A stretch of 64,000 nt of DNA, from positions 53,797 to 117,796 of the forward strand of contig CAJUAM010000004.1 in NCBI GenBank assembly GCA_910584615.1, in the 5' to 3' direction. The notes under the pieces were generated by a model, which was given only the letters and a program-made list of their open reading frames with translations, made no database searches and had not been told where the DNA came from. Position numbers and translations under genes: made by a program. Source of the stretch: an uncultured Dorea sp. (lineage in GTDB: Bacteria > Bacillota > Clostridia > Lachnospirales > Lachnospiraceae). Of the stretch, positions 44,518 through 52,789 are shown in pieces (positions within the stretch are counted from its first letter, which is position 1; the number at the start of each line of letters is the position of its first letter).

Positions 44518-45092
44518 GGGTCGGAATGATATATCTGGCGGCTGGAAACAGCCGCCGATTTGGTACAAATAAGCTTTTATATGAATGGGACGGCAGGCCG
44601 ATGTATGAACATCTCTTCTTAAAGCTTGTTCATCTGTGTGAAGGCTGTCCGGACTGGAGGATTGCCGTGGTGACCCAGTATGATGAGATTTATGAGCAAG
44701 TGCGTTCAATGGAAAAAGAAGGCAGCAGGGTGCAGGCAGTATTTTCACCGGACAGCAAAAAAGGCGCTGCCTATTCGATCCGGGAAGGAATCAAAGCGTT
44801 AGGCCAAGTGACAGATGCATGCGCGTTTTTTGTGGCAGACCAGCCTTATCTGAGAGAGGAGAGCATAAAGCGCTTTCTTATAGAAATGGAGAAGCAAAGC
44901 GCGAAACTTGGAAGCGTATGCTGCCAAAACATTGCAGGCAGTCCCACGTGGTTTTCAAGAGAGTATTATCCTAAGCTGCTTGGGCTTTCTGGCGATGAGG
45001 GAGGCAGGAAGATATTGAGAGCATATCCGGAGGACGTGTGTTATTTTGAGATAGAGGATATGCGGGAGCTTAAAGATATTGATGTGCCTTAA
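44514..45092 (+). CDS. MocA-like molybdenum cofactor nucleotidyltransferase
   Basis: A 192-residue NTP-transferase. The nucleotide loop is LAAGNSRRFGTNKLLYEWDG and the metal site lies in FVADQPYL. MocA adds CMP to molybdopterin to form the cytosine dinucleotide cofactor used by xanthine-dehydrogenase-type enzymes. It starts inside the stop codon of the catalytic subunit (ATGA), so its product probably matures that enzyme. Confidence 0.85.
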   Translation: MRVGMIYLAAGNSRRFGTNKLLYEWDGRPMYEHLFLKLVHLCEGCPDWRIAVVTQYDEIYEQVRSMEKEGSRVQAVFSPDSKKGAAYSIREGIKALGQVTDACAFFVADQPYLREESIKRFLIEMEKQSAKLGSVCCQNIAGSPTWFSREYYPKLLGLSGDEGGRKILRAYPEDVCYFEIEDMRELKDIDVP

Positions 45093-45147
45093 AGATTTAA
45101 GGAGTTTTAAGAAGAACTTTAAGATTATCAGCGGATCATCATAAAAC

Positions 45148-45215
45148 TTGCATTTACAGTTAAAAGCCAGTACAATATCTTTAATATGATTTTCAGATGA
45201 TCCTCTGCGGATCAT
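45148..45215 (+). promoter_or_regulatory. xpt promoter with GGATCAT operator-like elements
   Basis: TTGCAT (45148-45153), 17 bases, TACAAT (45171-45176). In the transcribed part the dyad ATGATCC-TCTGC-GGATCAT (45197-45215) can form a 7-bp hairpin, and another GCGGATCAT lies upstream of the -35 (45131-45139). I see no purine riboswitch core, so these may be protein-binding sites. Confidence 0.45.
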
Positions 45216-45249
45216 TAGGGACGATAAACGGTCATGGGAGGTACGAAGG

Positions 45250-45825
45250 ATGGAGCTTTTGAAGGAGAGGATACGAAAAGACGGAAAGATCAAAGAGGGC
45301 AATGTATTAAAGGTGGACAGCTTCCTGAACCATCAGATGGATGTGGAACTATTTCACAAGATCGGTGAGGAATTCAAACGGCGGTTTGCAGAAGAAGAGA
45401 TCAATAAGATCTTAACGATCGAAGCTTCTGGCATCGGGATCGCCTGCGTGGTAGCGGAGGTGTTTCATGTGCCGGTTGTTTTCGCGAAGAAAACACAGAC
45501 GAAGAATATTGCCGGAGATGTGTATACGACAAAGGTAGAATCCTTTACCCATGGGAGGATCTACGATATCATTGTCGCTAAGGAATTCTTAGGAAAGGGT
45601 GATAAGGTGCTTATCATTGATGATTTCCTCGCGAACGGCAAAGCGCTTGAAGGACTTGCCGAGTTAGTGAAGCTTTCCGGCGCGGAGTTTGTGGGGGCGG
45701 GAATTGTTATCGAAAAGGGATTTCAGGTAGGCGGAAACGTGATCCGCTCAAAGGGAATACATCTGGAATCACTGGCCATTGTAGACAGTATGGATGAAGA
45801 AACGGGAGAGATTGTATTCCGTTAG
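45250..45825 (+). CDS. xpt: Xanthine phosphoribosyltransferase
   Basis: A 191-residue type I PRTase that makes XMP from xanthine and PRPP. It begins MELLKERIRKDGKIKEGNVLKVDSFLNHQ and carries the PRPP loop VLIIDDFLANGKAL and the ASGIG segment (IEASGIGIACVVAEVF). It follows the hydroxylase operon, so the pair could balance purine breakdown and salvage. The ribosome site GGGAGG precedes the ATG. Confidence 0.94.
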   Translation: MELLKERIRKDGKIKEGNVLKVDSFLNHQMDVELFHKIGEEFKRRFAEEEINKILTIEASGIGIACVVAEVFHVPVVFAKKTQTKNIAGDVYTTKVESFTHGRIYDIIVAKEFLGKGDKVLIIDDFLANGKALEGLAELVKLSGAEFVGAGIVIEKGFQVGGNVIRSKGIHLESLAIVDSMDEETGEIVFR

Positions 45826-45842
45826 TCAGGATATCAAATCTT

Positions 45843-45886
45843 GGATCATTGACTGGTACAGTTTTGTTTTTTATGGAATATGATCC
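45843..45886 (+). repeat. Inverted GGATCAT/ATGATCC pair downstream of xpt
   Basis: GGATCAT (45843-45849) and ATGATCC (45880-45886) form inverted arms 30 bases apart in the gap before the next gene. The same heptamer forms the dyad before xpt. Single copies occur by chance in this genome, so meaning is uncertain. Confidence 0.3.
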
Positions 45887-45913
45887 TATTCATTGTGCAG
45901 GGAGCAGACAAGT

Positions 45914-46642
45914 ATGAAACACAAGGATTATTACAATGATGATTACATTTTTAGCATTTCCAAAAAAATACACTCAGTGATGCCAGACTTTGATGAAAAA
46001 AACTTTTGTCAATCCCTGGCTAGCAGGCTGGATGATAAGGAATTATTTGCAAGGCTTGACTTTATTGTGGATGCTATGCAGGAAAGCATGACCAGCGATT
46101 ATTCAAAAAATGTCCGGGCATTTTTCAATATGCTGGGACCAGAATTAACACAGCCCGAAGGAATGTTTAATTTGGGGTGGTGGTTATGGCCCGTTGGCAG
46201 ATATGTTGAACGATGTGGAAATGAAAATTGGCTCTTGTCTCTTGCATTTTTGAAAGAATTAACGAAAAGATTTACCGGGGAGTTTGCTATCCGCCCTTTG
46301 CTGCAAGAACATCCCAAAGAAGTAATGGACGAGTTGATAAAATGGACGGCCGATAAGAATGTCCATGTCAGGAGACTTGCAAGCGAAGGCGTTAGGATAC
46401 GGCTGCCCTGGTCAAAAAAATTATTTGTTGCGTTGGATGAGTTTGAAAGGTATACTATTATACTTACAAACTTGAAAGATGACCCGGAAAAATTCGTTCA
46501 AAAAAGTGTAGGGAATAATCTCAACGACTTGTATAAAGATGATCCAAAAAAAGCAGATTTTATTATCTCACAATGGGAGAAAAGAGGACGAAGCAAAGCA
46601 CAAGATTGGATCATTAAACATGGAAGAAGAAATCAAAAATGA
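45914..46642 (+). CDS. DNA alkylation repair protein (AlkC/AlkD-like)
   Basis: A 242-residue helical HEAT-repeat-like protein. NWLLSLAFLKELTKRFTGEFAIRPLL and VHVRRLASEGVRIRLPW are typical of the alkylpurine DNA glycosylase AlkC/AlkD superfamily, which excises 3-methyladenine and related lesions. ATG 45914 behind AGGGAG is chosen over the in-frame GTG at 45893. Its codons look more A/T-rich than those of xpt, which suggests transfer; this is an impression, not a calculation. It is monocistronic with a terminator. Confidence 0.8.
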   Translation: MKHKDYYNDDYIFSISKKIHSVMPDFDEKNFCQSLASRLDDKELFARLDFIVDAMQESMTSDYSKNVRAFFNMLGPELTQPEGMFNLGWWLWPVGRYVERCGNENWLLSLAFLKELTKRFTGEFAIRPLLQEHPKEVMDELIKWTADKNVHVRRLASEGVRIRLPWSKKLFVALDEFERYTIILTNLKDDPEKFVQKSVGNNLNDLYKDDPKKADFIISQWEKRGRSKAQDWIIKHGRRNQK

Positions 46643-46670
46643 TAAAAGGATCTTCTTAAGGAAGCAAGAA

Positions 46671-46706
46671 AAAACCACCGAAAATCAAAGGTTTCGGTGG
46701 TTTTGC
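46671..46706 (+). terminator. Terminator after the alkylation repair gene
   Basis: A perfect 13-bp stem (46671-46683 with 46692-46704) with an 8-base loop. Its 3' arm ends in four T, and a run of eight T lies a little downstream. Confidence 0.8.
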
Positions 46707-47042
46707 TGGCGCAGGGGCTTTTTTTTGCTGGCTGCAGGTTAGTTTCCTTCTTAAATATCAGCATGGAGAGCATTAAGCCCTCTATTCCCCATCAGTCTTG
46801 TTATGATCCGGATGCTTTGCAGGCGGGAGTGACGTATTATTCTGATAGCATGCTGTTTCGCGTCTGCCCTCATAAGCGTCTTTGGATTCCGTATAATCAA
46901 TTGGCTTTTCAGTTGTAAATGAAGATTTCTCTTTCATGTGCATACACCCCTTTCAAGGATAGGATGTGCAGGTGGGGAAAAAATATGTATGGGACAAAGG
47001 ATGGGAGAAGATTCTAACATCAGGGAATTTTTAATAGAGGAT
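46707..47042. other. Long gap with an unrecognised remnant-like frame
   Basis: This stretch has no convincing gene. A plus-strand frame from ATG 46763 to 46918 encodes 51 residues (ESIKPSIPHQSCYDPDALQA...) without a ribosome site; it may be the tail of a lost gene. The rest contains nothing I can assign. Confidence 0.3.
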
Positions 47043-47954
47043 TTATGACTGGATATCGAACATGGACATCAGTTTTCTGAAGGTATCTTGTCCATCCAGA
47101 CAGGTGTCTGTCAGATAGCCTTTCTCACATTCCCATTCAGATAGTCCCCGGTAATAATATATTTTTTTGGTATCCTCAATGATAAACGGAATAAGCCCGA
47201 AACGCAGGCATTCTTTTAATGCTATCAACCTGCCGACTCTGCCGTTGCCATCCTGGAATGGATGAATGCATTCAAATGCGTAATGGAAGTGAATGATGTC
47301 GTCGATGGTGACAGCAGTTTTGGCTTCATATTCGGAAAGGAGAACCTTCATGCGTGGAGCAACTTCTTTCGGCTTTGCAGTTTCAAGGCCGCCGACCATA
47401 TTGGCTTTTTTCTTGTAATCTCCAACGGCAAACCATGCAAGCGAGGAATCCTTTGTGCTTTGCTTCAAAATGCGGTGCAGTTCTTTAATGATATCCTCAG
47501 TAAGCTGTTCTTCCGCCATATCGATACAAAAGTCAATGGCACGAAAATGATTGACAGTTTCGATAATATCATCAACAGGGATGCCTTCTTTGATATCTAT
47601 TGTATTTGTTTCAAAAATCAGCCTGGTCTGATCCTCACTGAGTTTGCTGCCCTCTATGTGATTGGAGTTATAGGTCATCCGTACTTGAAGTTCATGGTAC
47701 AGACCTCCAGGCATACGGATGTTTTTCTCTTCTCTGAGCGTTTGAAGTAAAATGTTATCTGAAATAGTCTGGCATAGTTCATCTGTGGAACAACCGAAAA
47801 AAACAGCTATTTTTACAAGAACATGATTGGCGATTTTCTCTCCCCGTCCGATTTTTGCTACGGTGCGGGAGGAAATACCAAGTTCCTTGGCCAGTGCAGT
47901 TTTCGTCAGACCTTTTTCATTCAGTTTTTGCAGTAGACCGGAATATGAAATCAT
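47043..47954 (-). CDS. Fic-domain protein with N-terminal XRE helix-turn-helix
   Basis: A 303-residue protein. Residues 1-65 are an XRE/Cro-type HTH (LTKTALAKELGISSRTVAKIGRGEK), and 85-300 form a Fic domain with catalytic motif HPFQDGNGRVGR at 231-242. The inhibitory helix motif S97-N-H-I-E101-G lies upstream, making it a class II (N-terminally self-inhibited) Fic enzyme. Fic proteins transfer AMP to hydroxyl groups of proteins. The HTH suggests autoregulation, and repeats in its promoter fit this. ATG 47954 (AAGGTG upstream) is chosen over the GTG at 47963. It lies beside a tRNA gene in an accessory stretch. Confidence 0.9.
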   Translation of the reverse strand: MISYSGLLQKLNEKGLTKTALAKELGISSRTVAKIGRGEKIANHVLVKIAVFFGCSTDELCQTISDNILLQTLREEKNIRMPGGLYHELQVRMTYNSNHIEGSKLSEDQTRLIFETNTIDIKEGIPVDDIIETVNHFRAIDFCIDMAEEQLTEDIIKELHRILKQSTKDSSLAWFAVGDYKKKANMVGGLETAKPKEVAPRMKVLLSEYEAKTAVTIDDIIHFHYAFECIHPFQDGNGRVGRLIALKECLRFGLIPFIIEDTKKIYYYRGLSEWECEKGYLTDTCLDGQDTFRKLMSMFDIQS

Positions 47955-47970
47955 AGTGTTCACCTTCTTT

Positions 47971-48029
47971 CTTTACTTATTATACCCTAAAAATCTGAAA
48001 AGTAAAGGTTTCTTTGTAAAAAGTAAAGG
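47971..48029 (-). promoter_or_regulatory. Fic gene promoter with three AAGTAAAG operator copies
   Basis: On the minus strand the -10 TATAAT is at plus 47979-47984. AAAGTAAAGG occurs at 47999-48008 and 48020-48029, 21 bases apart (two helical turns), and an inverted copy CTTTACTT is at 47971-47978. These flank the -10 and upstream region and are good candidates for binding by the HTH domain of the Fic protein. Confidence 0.5.
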
Positions 48030-48073
48030 GGAAGGTAGCCAAACACTTTCTGCCCCATTTGTACTGATTGCAA

Positions 48074-48112
48074 AGAAAAAACCATCGAAAATCTTTTGTT
48101 TTTCGATGGTTT
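48074..48112 (-). terminator. Terminator of tRNA-Leu
   Basis: A perfect 13-bp stem (48079-48091 with 48100-48112); read on the minus strand it is followed by six T. It lies 15 bases beyond the tRNA 3' end. Confidence 0.78.
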
Positions 48113-48127
48113 ATAAAATAAGTTCAA

Positions 48128-48210
48128 TGCGGATGGTGGGACTTGAACCCACACGAGGTTGCCCCCGCAAGATTTTGAGTCTTGTGCGTCTGCCATTCCG
48201 CCACATCCGC
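48128..48210 (-). tRNA. tRNA-Leu (anticodon CAA)
   Basis: An 83-base class II tRNA read on the minus strand. The acceptor arms GCGGATG and CATCCGC pair. The anticodon stem is CAAGA/TCTTG with loop CTCAAAA, giving anticodon CAA for the UUG codon. The long variable arm and the T arm with GGTTCAAGTCC are present. The terminal CCA is not encoded. Confidence 0.95.
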
Positions 48211-48284
48211 TCAGCCTGATTTCCCAAGCCGATAATCATTGTAACACAATACTTTCCAAATTACAACATTTTTTTGAAAGCAGA

Positions 48285-49316
48285 TCATAGTTTTTTAAAC
48301 CATTTTCCTGCCGCAGATAAATCTGATGATTTAAATCCACTTGTCTTTTTACAAGAACTTTTAAGGAGAGCGCAGCTTTCATTTTTATTGGAAAGATTCC
48401 AGCAGACATAACTGATCTTTTTTTTCTTTAAAAACTTTATCCATTTGTCCGCCTCTCTTTTATTGATCTTGCCGTTACCGGAGCTTTCACTGATACCGAA
48501 CTCACTGACGAATACAGGAAGTCCTTTCTTTATTGCCCTTTCAACTTTTGAGCGGTAGGAGGCTTTGTGGGTCGCCGCGTAGAAATGGAAAGTATACATC
48601 AGGTTAGAGTATCCTTTGACGGGATCTTTTGCGGCAATGTCTACATCCTGGGACCATGTAGGAGTCCCGATGAGGATAATATTCTTTTTGTCATATGTAC
48701 GGATGGCTTTGATCACTGATTTTGCGTAGGTTTTGATATCTTTCCACTGAACATTGCCGTTTGGTTCGTTGCAGATCTCATACAGGACATTTTTATGTTT
48801 TTTATATTTTTTTGCCATCTCTTTAAAAAAGGAGAGGGCCTGTTTTTTGTTTTTCTTAGGATTGCCGTCGCTTAGGATATGCCAGTCGATGATAACATAC
48901 ATGCCAAGATCCGTGGCATATTTTACGCCTTTATTTATCAGGGCCTTTAGTTCTTTTTTGCTGCCGCCGGAGCAGTAGCCGTTGTATTCTTCTGTGTACA
49001 TGGCAAGACGGATGCAGTTTACGCCCCAGTTGTCCCGAAGGGTTTTCAGAGTCTTTGGATTCACATATTGGGGGAACCAGTTGATACCGTGAGTGCTGAC
49101 TCCTTTGAGTGTAACGGCTTTACCTTTGCTGTTAACGAGAGAGGTCTTTTTTACTTTAAGTCGTCCGTGTTTTTTCAGGGGTGTCTGGGACACTTTTGCG
49201 TTGGATTTTTTAGAAGGCGCAGCGCAAAGGTTCTCTGCCGGTACGGCAATGATGAAAGACAGTGTTAATAACAGGCAGATGATTTTTTTAAATAACATTT
49301 TACTACGTGTTTTCAT
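48285..49316 (-). CDS. Secreted GH5 endoglucanase-like glycoside hydrolase
   Basis: A 343-residue secreted enzyme. It has a signal peptide (to about residue 32), a Lys-rich linker, and a GH5 TIM barrel (about 55-343). STHGINWFP opens the barrel, acid/base Glu184 lies in YEICNEPNG and nucleophile Glu272 in PVFVSEFG; YTFHFYAATH holds substrate-binding residues. Family members cleave beta-1,4-glucans or related beta-glucans. There is no carbohydrate-binding module or dockerin. The basic, Lys-rich style resembles the secreted repeat proteins of this window. Confidence 0.9.
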   Translation of the reverse strand: MKTRSKMLFKKIICLLLTLSFIIAVPAENLCAAPSKKSNAKVSQTPLKKHGRLKVKKTSLVNSKGKAVTLKGVSTHGINWFPQYVNPKTLKTLRDNWGVNCIRLAMYTEEYNGYCSGGSKKELKALINKGVKYATDLGMYVIIDWHILSDGNPKKNKKQALSFFKEMAKKYKKHKNVLYEICNEPNGNVQWKDIKTYAKSVIKAIRTYDKKNIILIGTPTWSQDVDIAAKDPVKGYSNLMYTFHFYAATHKASYRSKVERAIKKGLPVFVSEFGISESSGNGKINKREADKWIKFLKKKKISYVCWNLSNKNESCALLKSSCKKTSGFKSSDLSAAGKWFKKL

Positions 49317-49347
49317 AGGGATGCTCCTTATATGATCCGTTTTTTAT

Positions 49348-49376
49348 ATCATACTCTGACTGCGTCCAAAGCGCAA
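49348..49376 (-). promoter_or_regulatory. Promoter of the GH5 gene
   Basis: On the minus strand TTGCGC (plus 49371-49376), 17 bases, TATGAT (plus 49348-49353). The ribosome site AAGGAG lies between this and the ATG. Confidence 0.45.
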
Positions 49377-49517
49377 TATCTGTATGGATTTTTACAGGCA
49401 GAAGGAATGCTGTGATGTTTTAATTTATTTGTTTTATTTGGAAATATAGCGGAATATCTTTTAAAATGTTTGATTTTGGTGTATAGTAAAAAGTGATTTT
49501 TAGTTTGGAGTGACTAT

Positions 49518-52133
49518 ATGAGTGAAAAGATTGTTTTGATTGACGGACACAGTATACTGAACCGGGCATTTTATGGACTGCCGGATCTGACGAATTCCGA
49601 AGGGCTGCACACGAATGCCGTCTATGGTTTTTTGAATATCATGTTTAAGATTTTAGAGGAAGAGAAGCCGGAGTATCTTACGGTTGCTTTTGATGTTCAT
49701 GCGCCCACTTTCCGTCATGAGATGTATAAAGAATATAAAGGTACAAGAAAGCCCATGGCAGAAGAGTTAAAAGAGCAGGTGCCTCTTATTAAGGAAGTTT
49801 TGTCGGCAATGGGTATTAAGACGATTGAGCAGGCAGGGCTTGAAGCGGATGATCTTTTGGGAACTCTTTCTAAGCGCAGTGAGGAGAGAGGGATGGAAGT
49901 ATCGGTGATTTCCGGAGACAGGGATCTTCTGCAGCTTGCAACGCAGCATGTGAAGATACGGATCCCAAAGACAAAGCAGGGACGGACAGAGGTAGAGGAT
50001 TACTATGCTTCGGATGTGAAAGAGCGGTATCAGGTTACACCCCATGAATTTATAGACCTTAAAGCGCTGATGGGGGATACCGCTGACAATATCCCGGGAG
50101 TTGCAAGTATCGGGGAAAAGACCGCGACAAAGATCATTACAGAGTATCATTCTATTGAAAATGCCTATGAACATGTGGACGAACTCAAACCTGCAAGAGC
50201 GTCTAAGGCGCTCAAGGAGCACTGGGATATGGCGGTGATGAGTAAGGAACTGGCAGCTATCAAGTGCGATGCGGATTTTGCGTATGATTTTTCGGATGCA
50301 AAGCTTGGGGATATCTATACAGAAGAGGCGTATGTTTATTTTCAGCGGCTGCAGTTTAAGAATTTTCTCGGGCGCTTTGAAGTGACAGCGCCGTCTAATT
50401 CGGTAGAAGATTCCTTCCGGGTCATTACAGAAAAGAAGGAAGCGGCAGCGGTTTTTGAACGTGCGAAAAAGGAAGATACAGTCGGAGCAGTGATCTTTAA
50501 AGATATGGAAAATGTTCTTCCGCTGTTTGCGGACAGTGCGAAGATCGCAGGGATTGGTCTTTGCTTTTCAAAAGAGGATATTTACTGTATCCGCTGCACA
50601 GACGGTATAGAAAGGGACTGGCTTGTTAATGAACTGTCATCAGTTTGTGACAGTGCGGACAGGTTCGCGATATTTGACTTAAAGGCATCATTGGAGTATT
50701 TGAAGATAAATAAAAGAGAACATTGTTTTGATGTTATGGTGGCGGCCTATCTTCTGAATCCGCTGAACAATGGTTATACGTACGAAGATGTGGCCAGAGA
50801 GCAGCTTGATATCATAATAGAAGAAAAAGCAGAACAGAATGTAAAGGTGTGTTATGAAGCGTATACTGTATTTGCCGCGGCAGAAAGTCTTGAGAAAGAG
50901 CTTTCTTTAGCAGGGATGGATAAGCTGTTTTTTGAGATTGAGATGCCATTGGTGTTCACTCTTTATGAGATGGAGCAAAATGGTGTTAAGGCAGAAGCGA
51001 AGGCACTGAAAGTATACGGGGATCAGCTTTACAAAAAGATAACCGGACTTGAGAAGGAAATCTGCGAAGACGCGGGCGAGAGTTTCAATATCAATTCTCC
51101 GAAACAGTTAGGAGTGATCTTGTTTGAAAAGATGGGGATCAAGGGCGGTAAGAAGACGAAGACAGGGTATTCAACTGCGGCCGATGTGCTCGAAAAGCTG
51201 GCGCCGGATCATCCGATCGTAGATAAGATATTAGAATACCGCCAGCTTACAAAGCTGAAATCCACTTACGCAGACGGGCTTGCCGTATTTATCGGAGAGG
51301 ATGGCAGGATCCATGGAAAATTTAACCAGACGATTACGGCTACGGGAAGAATAAGCAGTACGGAGCCTAATCTGCAGAATATTCCGATCCGGATGGAGCT
51401 TGGCAGGCTGATCCGGAAGGTGTTTGTGCCGGAGGATGGGTATGTGTTTGTGGATGCGGATTATTCTCAGATTGAGCTGCGGGTGCTTGCCCATTGCTCG
51501 GGAGATGAAAAGCTCATACAGGCTTATAAGGAAGAGGCGGATATCCACAGGATCACGGCGTCTCAGGTATTCCATACTCCGTTTGACGAGGTGACAGATC
51601 TTCAGAGACGTAATGCAAAGGCGGTTAATTTTGGGATCGTATATGGGATCAGCTCCTTTGGACTGAGCCGGGATCTGAGCATTTCCAAAAAAGAAGCAGC
51701 CCAGTATATTGAGGATTATTTCCAGACTTATCCGGGGATCAAAGTATTTCTTGACGAGTCGGTGAAAAACGCGAAAGAAAAAGGTTATGCGGTGACTATG
51801 TTTGGGAGGCGCCGTCCGGTGCCGGAACTGTCATCAAGTAATTTCATGCAGCGTTCCTTTGGGGAGAGAGTGGCGATGAATTCTCCTATTCAGGGAGCGG
51901 CGGCAGATATTATGAAGATTGCCATGATCGGTGTGGAGCGGCGTTTTAAGGAAGAAGGATTAAGATCAAGGCTGGTGTTACAGGTTCATGACGAGCTTCT
52001 TATAGAAGCATGGGAGCCGGAACTTTTGACAGTTAAAAAGATACTGAAGGAAGAGATGGAGCAGGCGGCTAAGCTTGATGTGCCCCTTGAGATCGACATG
52101 CATACGGGTACAAACTGGTATGAAGCGAAATAG
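49518..52133 (+). CDS. polA: DNA polymerase I
   Basis: An 871-residue polymerase. A 5'-3' exonuclease domain (residues 1 to about 290, LIDGHSILNRAFYG, TVAFDVHAPTFRHEMY, GLEADDLLGTL) is followed by a 3'-5' exonuclease-like domain (about 300-460) that lacks the usual catalytic DxE in its first motif and is probably inactive. The polymerase domain has motif A DADYSQIELRVLAH, motif B RRNAKAVNFGIVYGIS and motif C LVLQVHDELL. It fills gaps and removes RNA primers. GGAGTG precedes the ATG. It is followed by coaE, a common clostridial order. Confidence 0.96.
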   Translation: MSEKIVLIDGHSILNRAFYGLPDLTNSEGLHTNAVYGFLNIMFKILEEEKPEYLTVAFDVHAPTFRHEMYKEYKGTRKPMAEELKEQVPLIKEVLSAMGIKTIEQAGLEADDLLGTLSKRSEERGMEVSVISGDRDLLQLATQHVKIRIPKTKQGRTEVEDYYASDVKERYQVTPHEFIDLKALMGDTADNIPGVASIGEKTATKIITEYHSIENAYEHVDELKPARASKALKEHWDMAVMSKELAAIKCDADFAYDFSDAKLGDIYTEEAYVYFQRLQFKNFLGRFEVTAPSNSVEDSFRVITEKKEAAAVFERAKKEDTVGAVIFKDMENVLPLFADSAKIAGIGLCFSKEDIYCIRCTDGIERDWLVNELSSVCDSADRFAIFDLKASLEYLKINKREHCFDVMVAAYLLNPLNNGYTYEDVAREQLDIIIEEKAEQNVKVCYEAYTVFAAAESLEKELSLAGMDKLFFEIEMPLVFTLYEMEQNGVKAEAKALKVYGDQLYKKITGLEKEICEDAGESFNINSPKQLGVILFEKMGIKGGKKTKTGYSTAADVLEKLAPDHPIVDKILEYRQLTKLKSTYADGLAVFIGEDGRIHGKFNQTITATGRISSTEPNLQNIPIRMELGRLIRKVFVPEDGYVFVDADYSQIELRVLAHCSGDEKLIQAYKEEADIHRITASQVFHTPFDEVTDLQRRNAKAVNFGIVYGISSFGLSRDLSISKKEAAQYIEDYFQTYPGIKVFLDESVKNAKEKGYAVTMFGRRRPVPELSSSNFMQRSFGERVAMNSPIQGAAADIMKIAMIGVERRFKEEGLRSRLVLQVHDELLIEAWEPELLTVKKILKEEMEQAAKLDVPLEIDMHTGTNWYEAK

Positions 52134-52180
52134 CTGGATATACGAATGGATGAAACGGATGTTATGTTAGGAGGAGTAAG

Positions 52181-52771
52181 ATGAAGATTATTGGAATTAC
52201 CGGAGGAGTAGGGGCAGGAAAGACACAGATTCTTGAGTATCTGAATAACAAATACGGAGCAACTATCTGTCAGACAGATAAGGTGGCAAAGAAGCTTCAG
52301 AAAAAGGGCGGTATCTGCTTTGAGGCGATCGCGGGACATTTTGGGGAAGAGATCCTGGACGAGAAGGGTGAGCTGAACCGGAGCCTTCTGGCTGATATTG
52401 TTTTTAATGACCAGAAGGAGCGGGAGGTATTAAATTCTATTGTCCATCCGGCAGTTAAGGAAGAGGTCCGTAAAAAGATTGCCCAGGAGGAACGCAGGCA
52501 TACGAATCTTTTCATTATCGAGTCGGCGCTTCTGATCGAAGATAATTATGACGCGATCTGTGACGAGCTGTGGTATATATATGTGAAAGATGATATCCGG
52601 AAAAAACGTCTGGTCTTTTCCAGAGGGTATGATGCGAAAAAGGTGGATGAAATTATAGCGGCACAGCTTCCGAAGGATGAGTTTTTAAGATATTGTGACA
52701 GGGTGATCGATAACAGCGGTGTTTTTGCAGAGACAATGATGCAGCTTGATCACATCATTAAAGATATATAG
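52181..52771 (+). CDS. coaE: Dephospho-CoA kinase
   Basis: A 196-residue kinase for the last step of CoA synthesis. Its P-loop is GITGGVGAGKT near the N-terminus, with IVHPAVKEEV and the LLIEDNYDAICDELWYIYV segment. It has an AGGAGGA ribosome site and lies 48 bases after polA. Confidence 0.93.
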   Translation: MKIIGITGGVGAGKTQILEYLNNKYGATICQTDKVAKKLQKKGGICFEAIAGHFGEEILDEKGELNRSLLADIVFNDQKEREVLNSIVHPAVKEEVRKKIAQEERRHTNLFIIESALLIEDNYDAICDELWYIYVKDDIRKKRLVFSRGYDAKKVDEIIAAQLPKDEFLRYCDRVIDNSGVFAETMMQLDHIIKDI

Positions 52772-52789
52772 ACAGGCAGGGTTACATAT

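Noticed and set aside
45093..45249. Purine (guanine/adenine) riboswitch upstream of xpt.
   Set aside because: The expected conserved core around the three-way junction is not visible; only a GGATCAT dyad is present.
46664..48093. Defining the two similar terminator segments as attL/attR.
   Set aside because: The stems covary and the loops differ, which fits independent terminators of one family; no integrase is present. It is kept only as a hypothesis in the findings.
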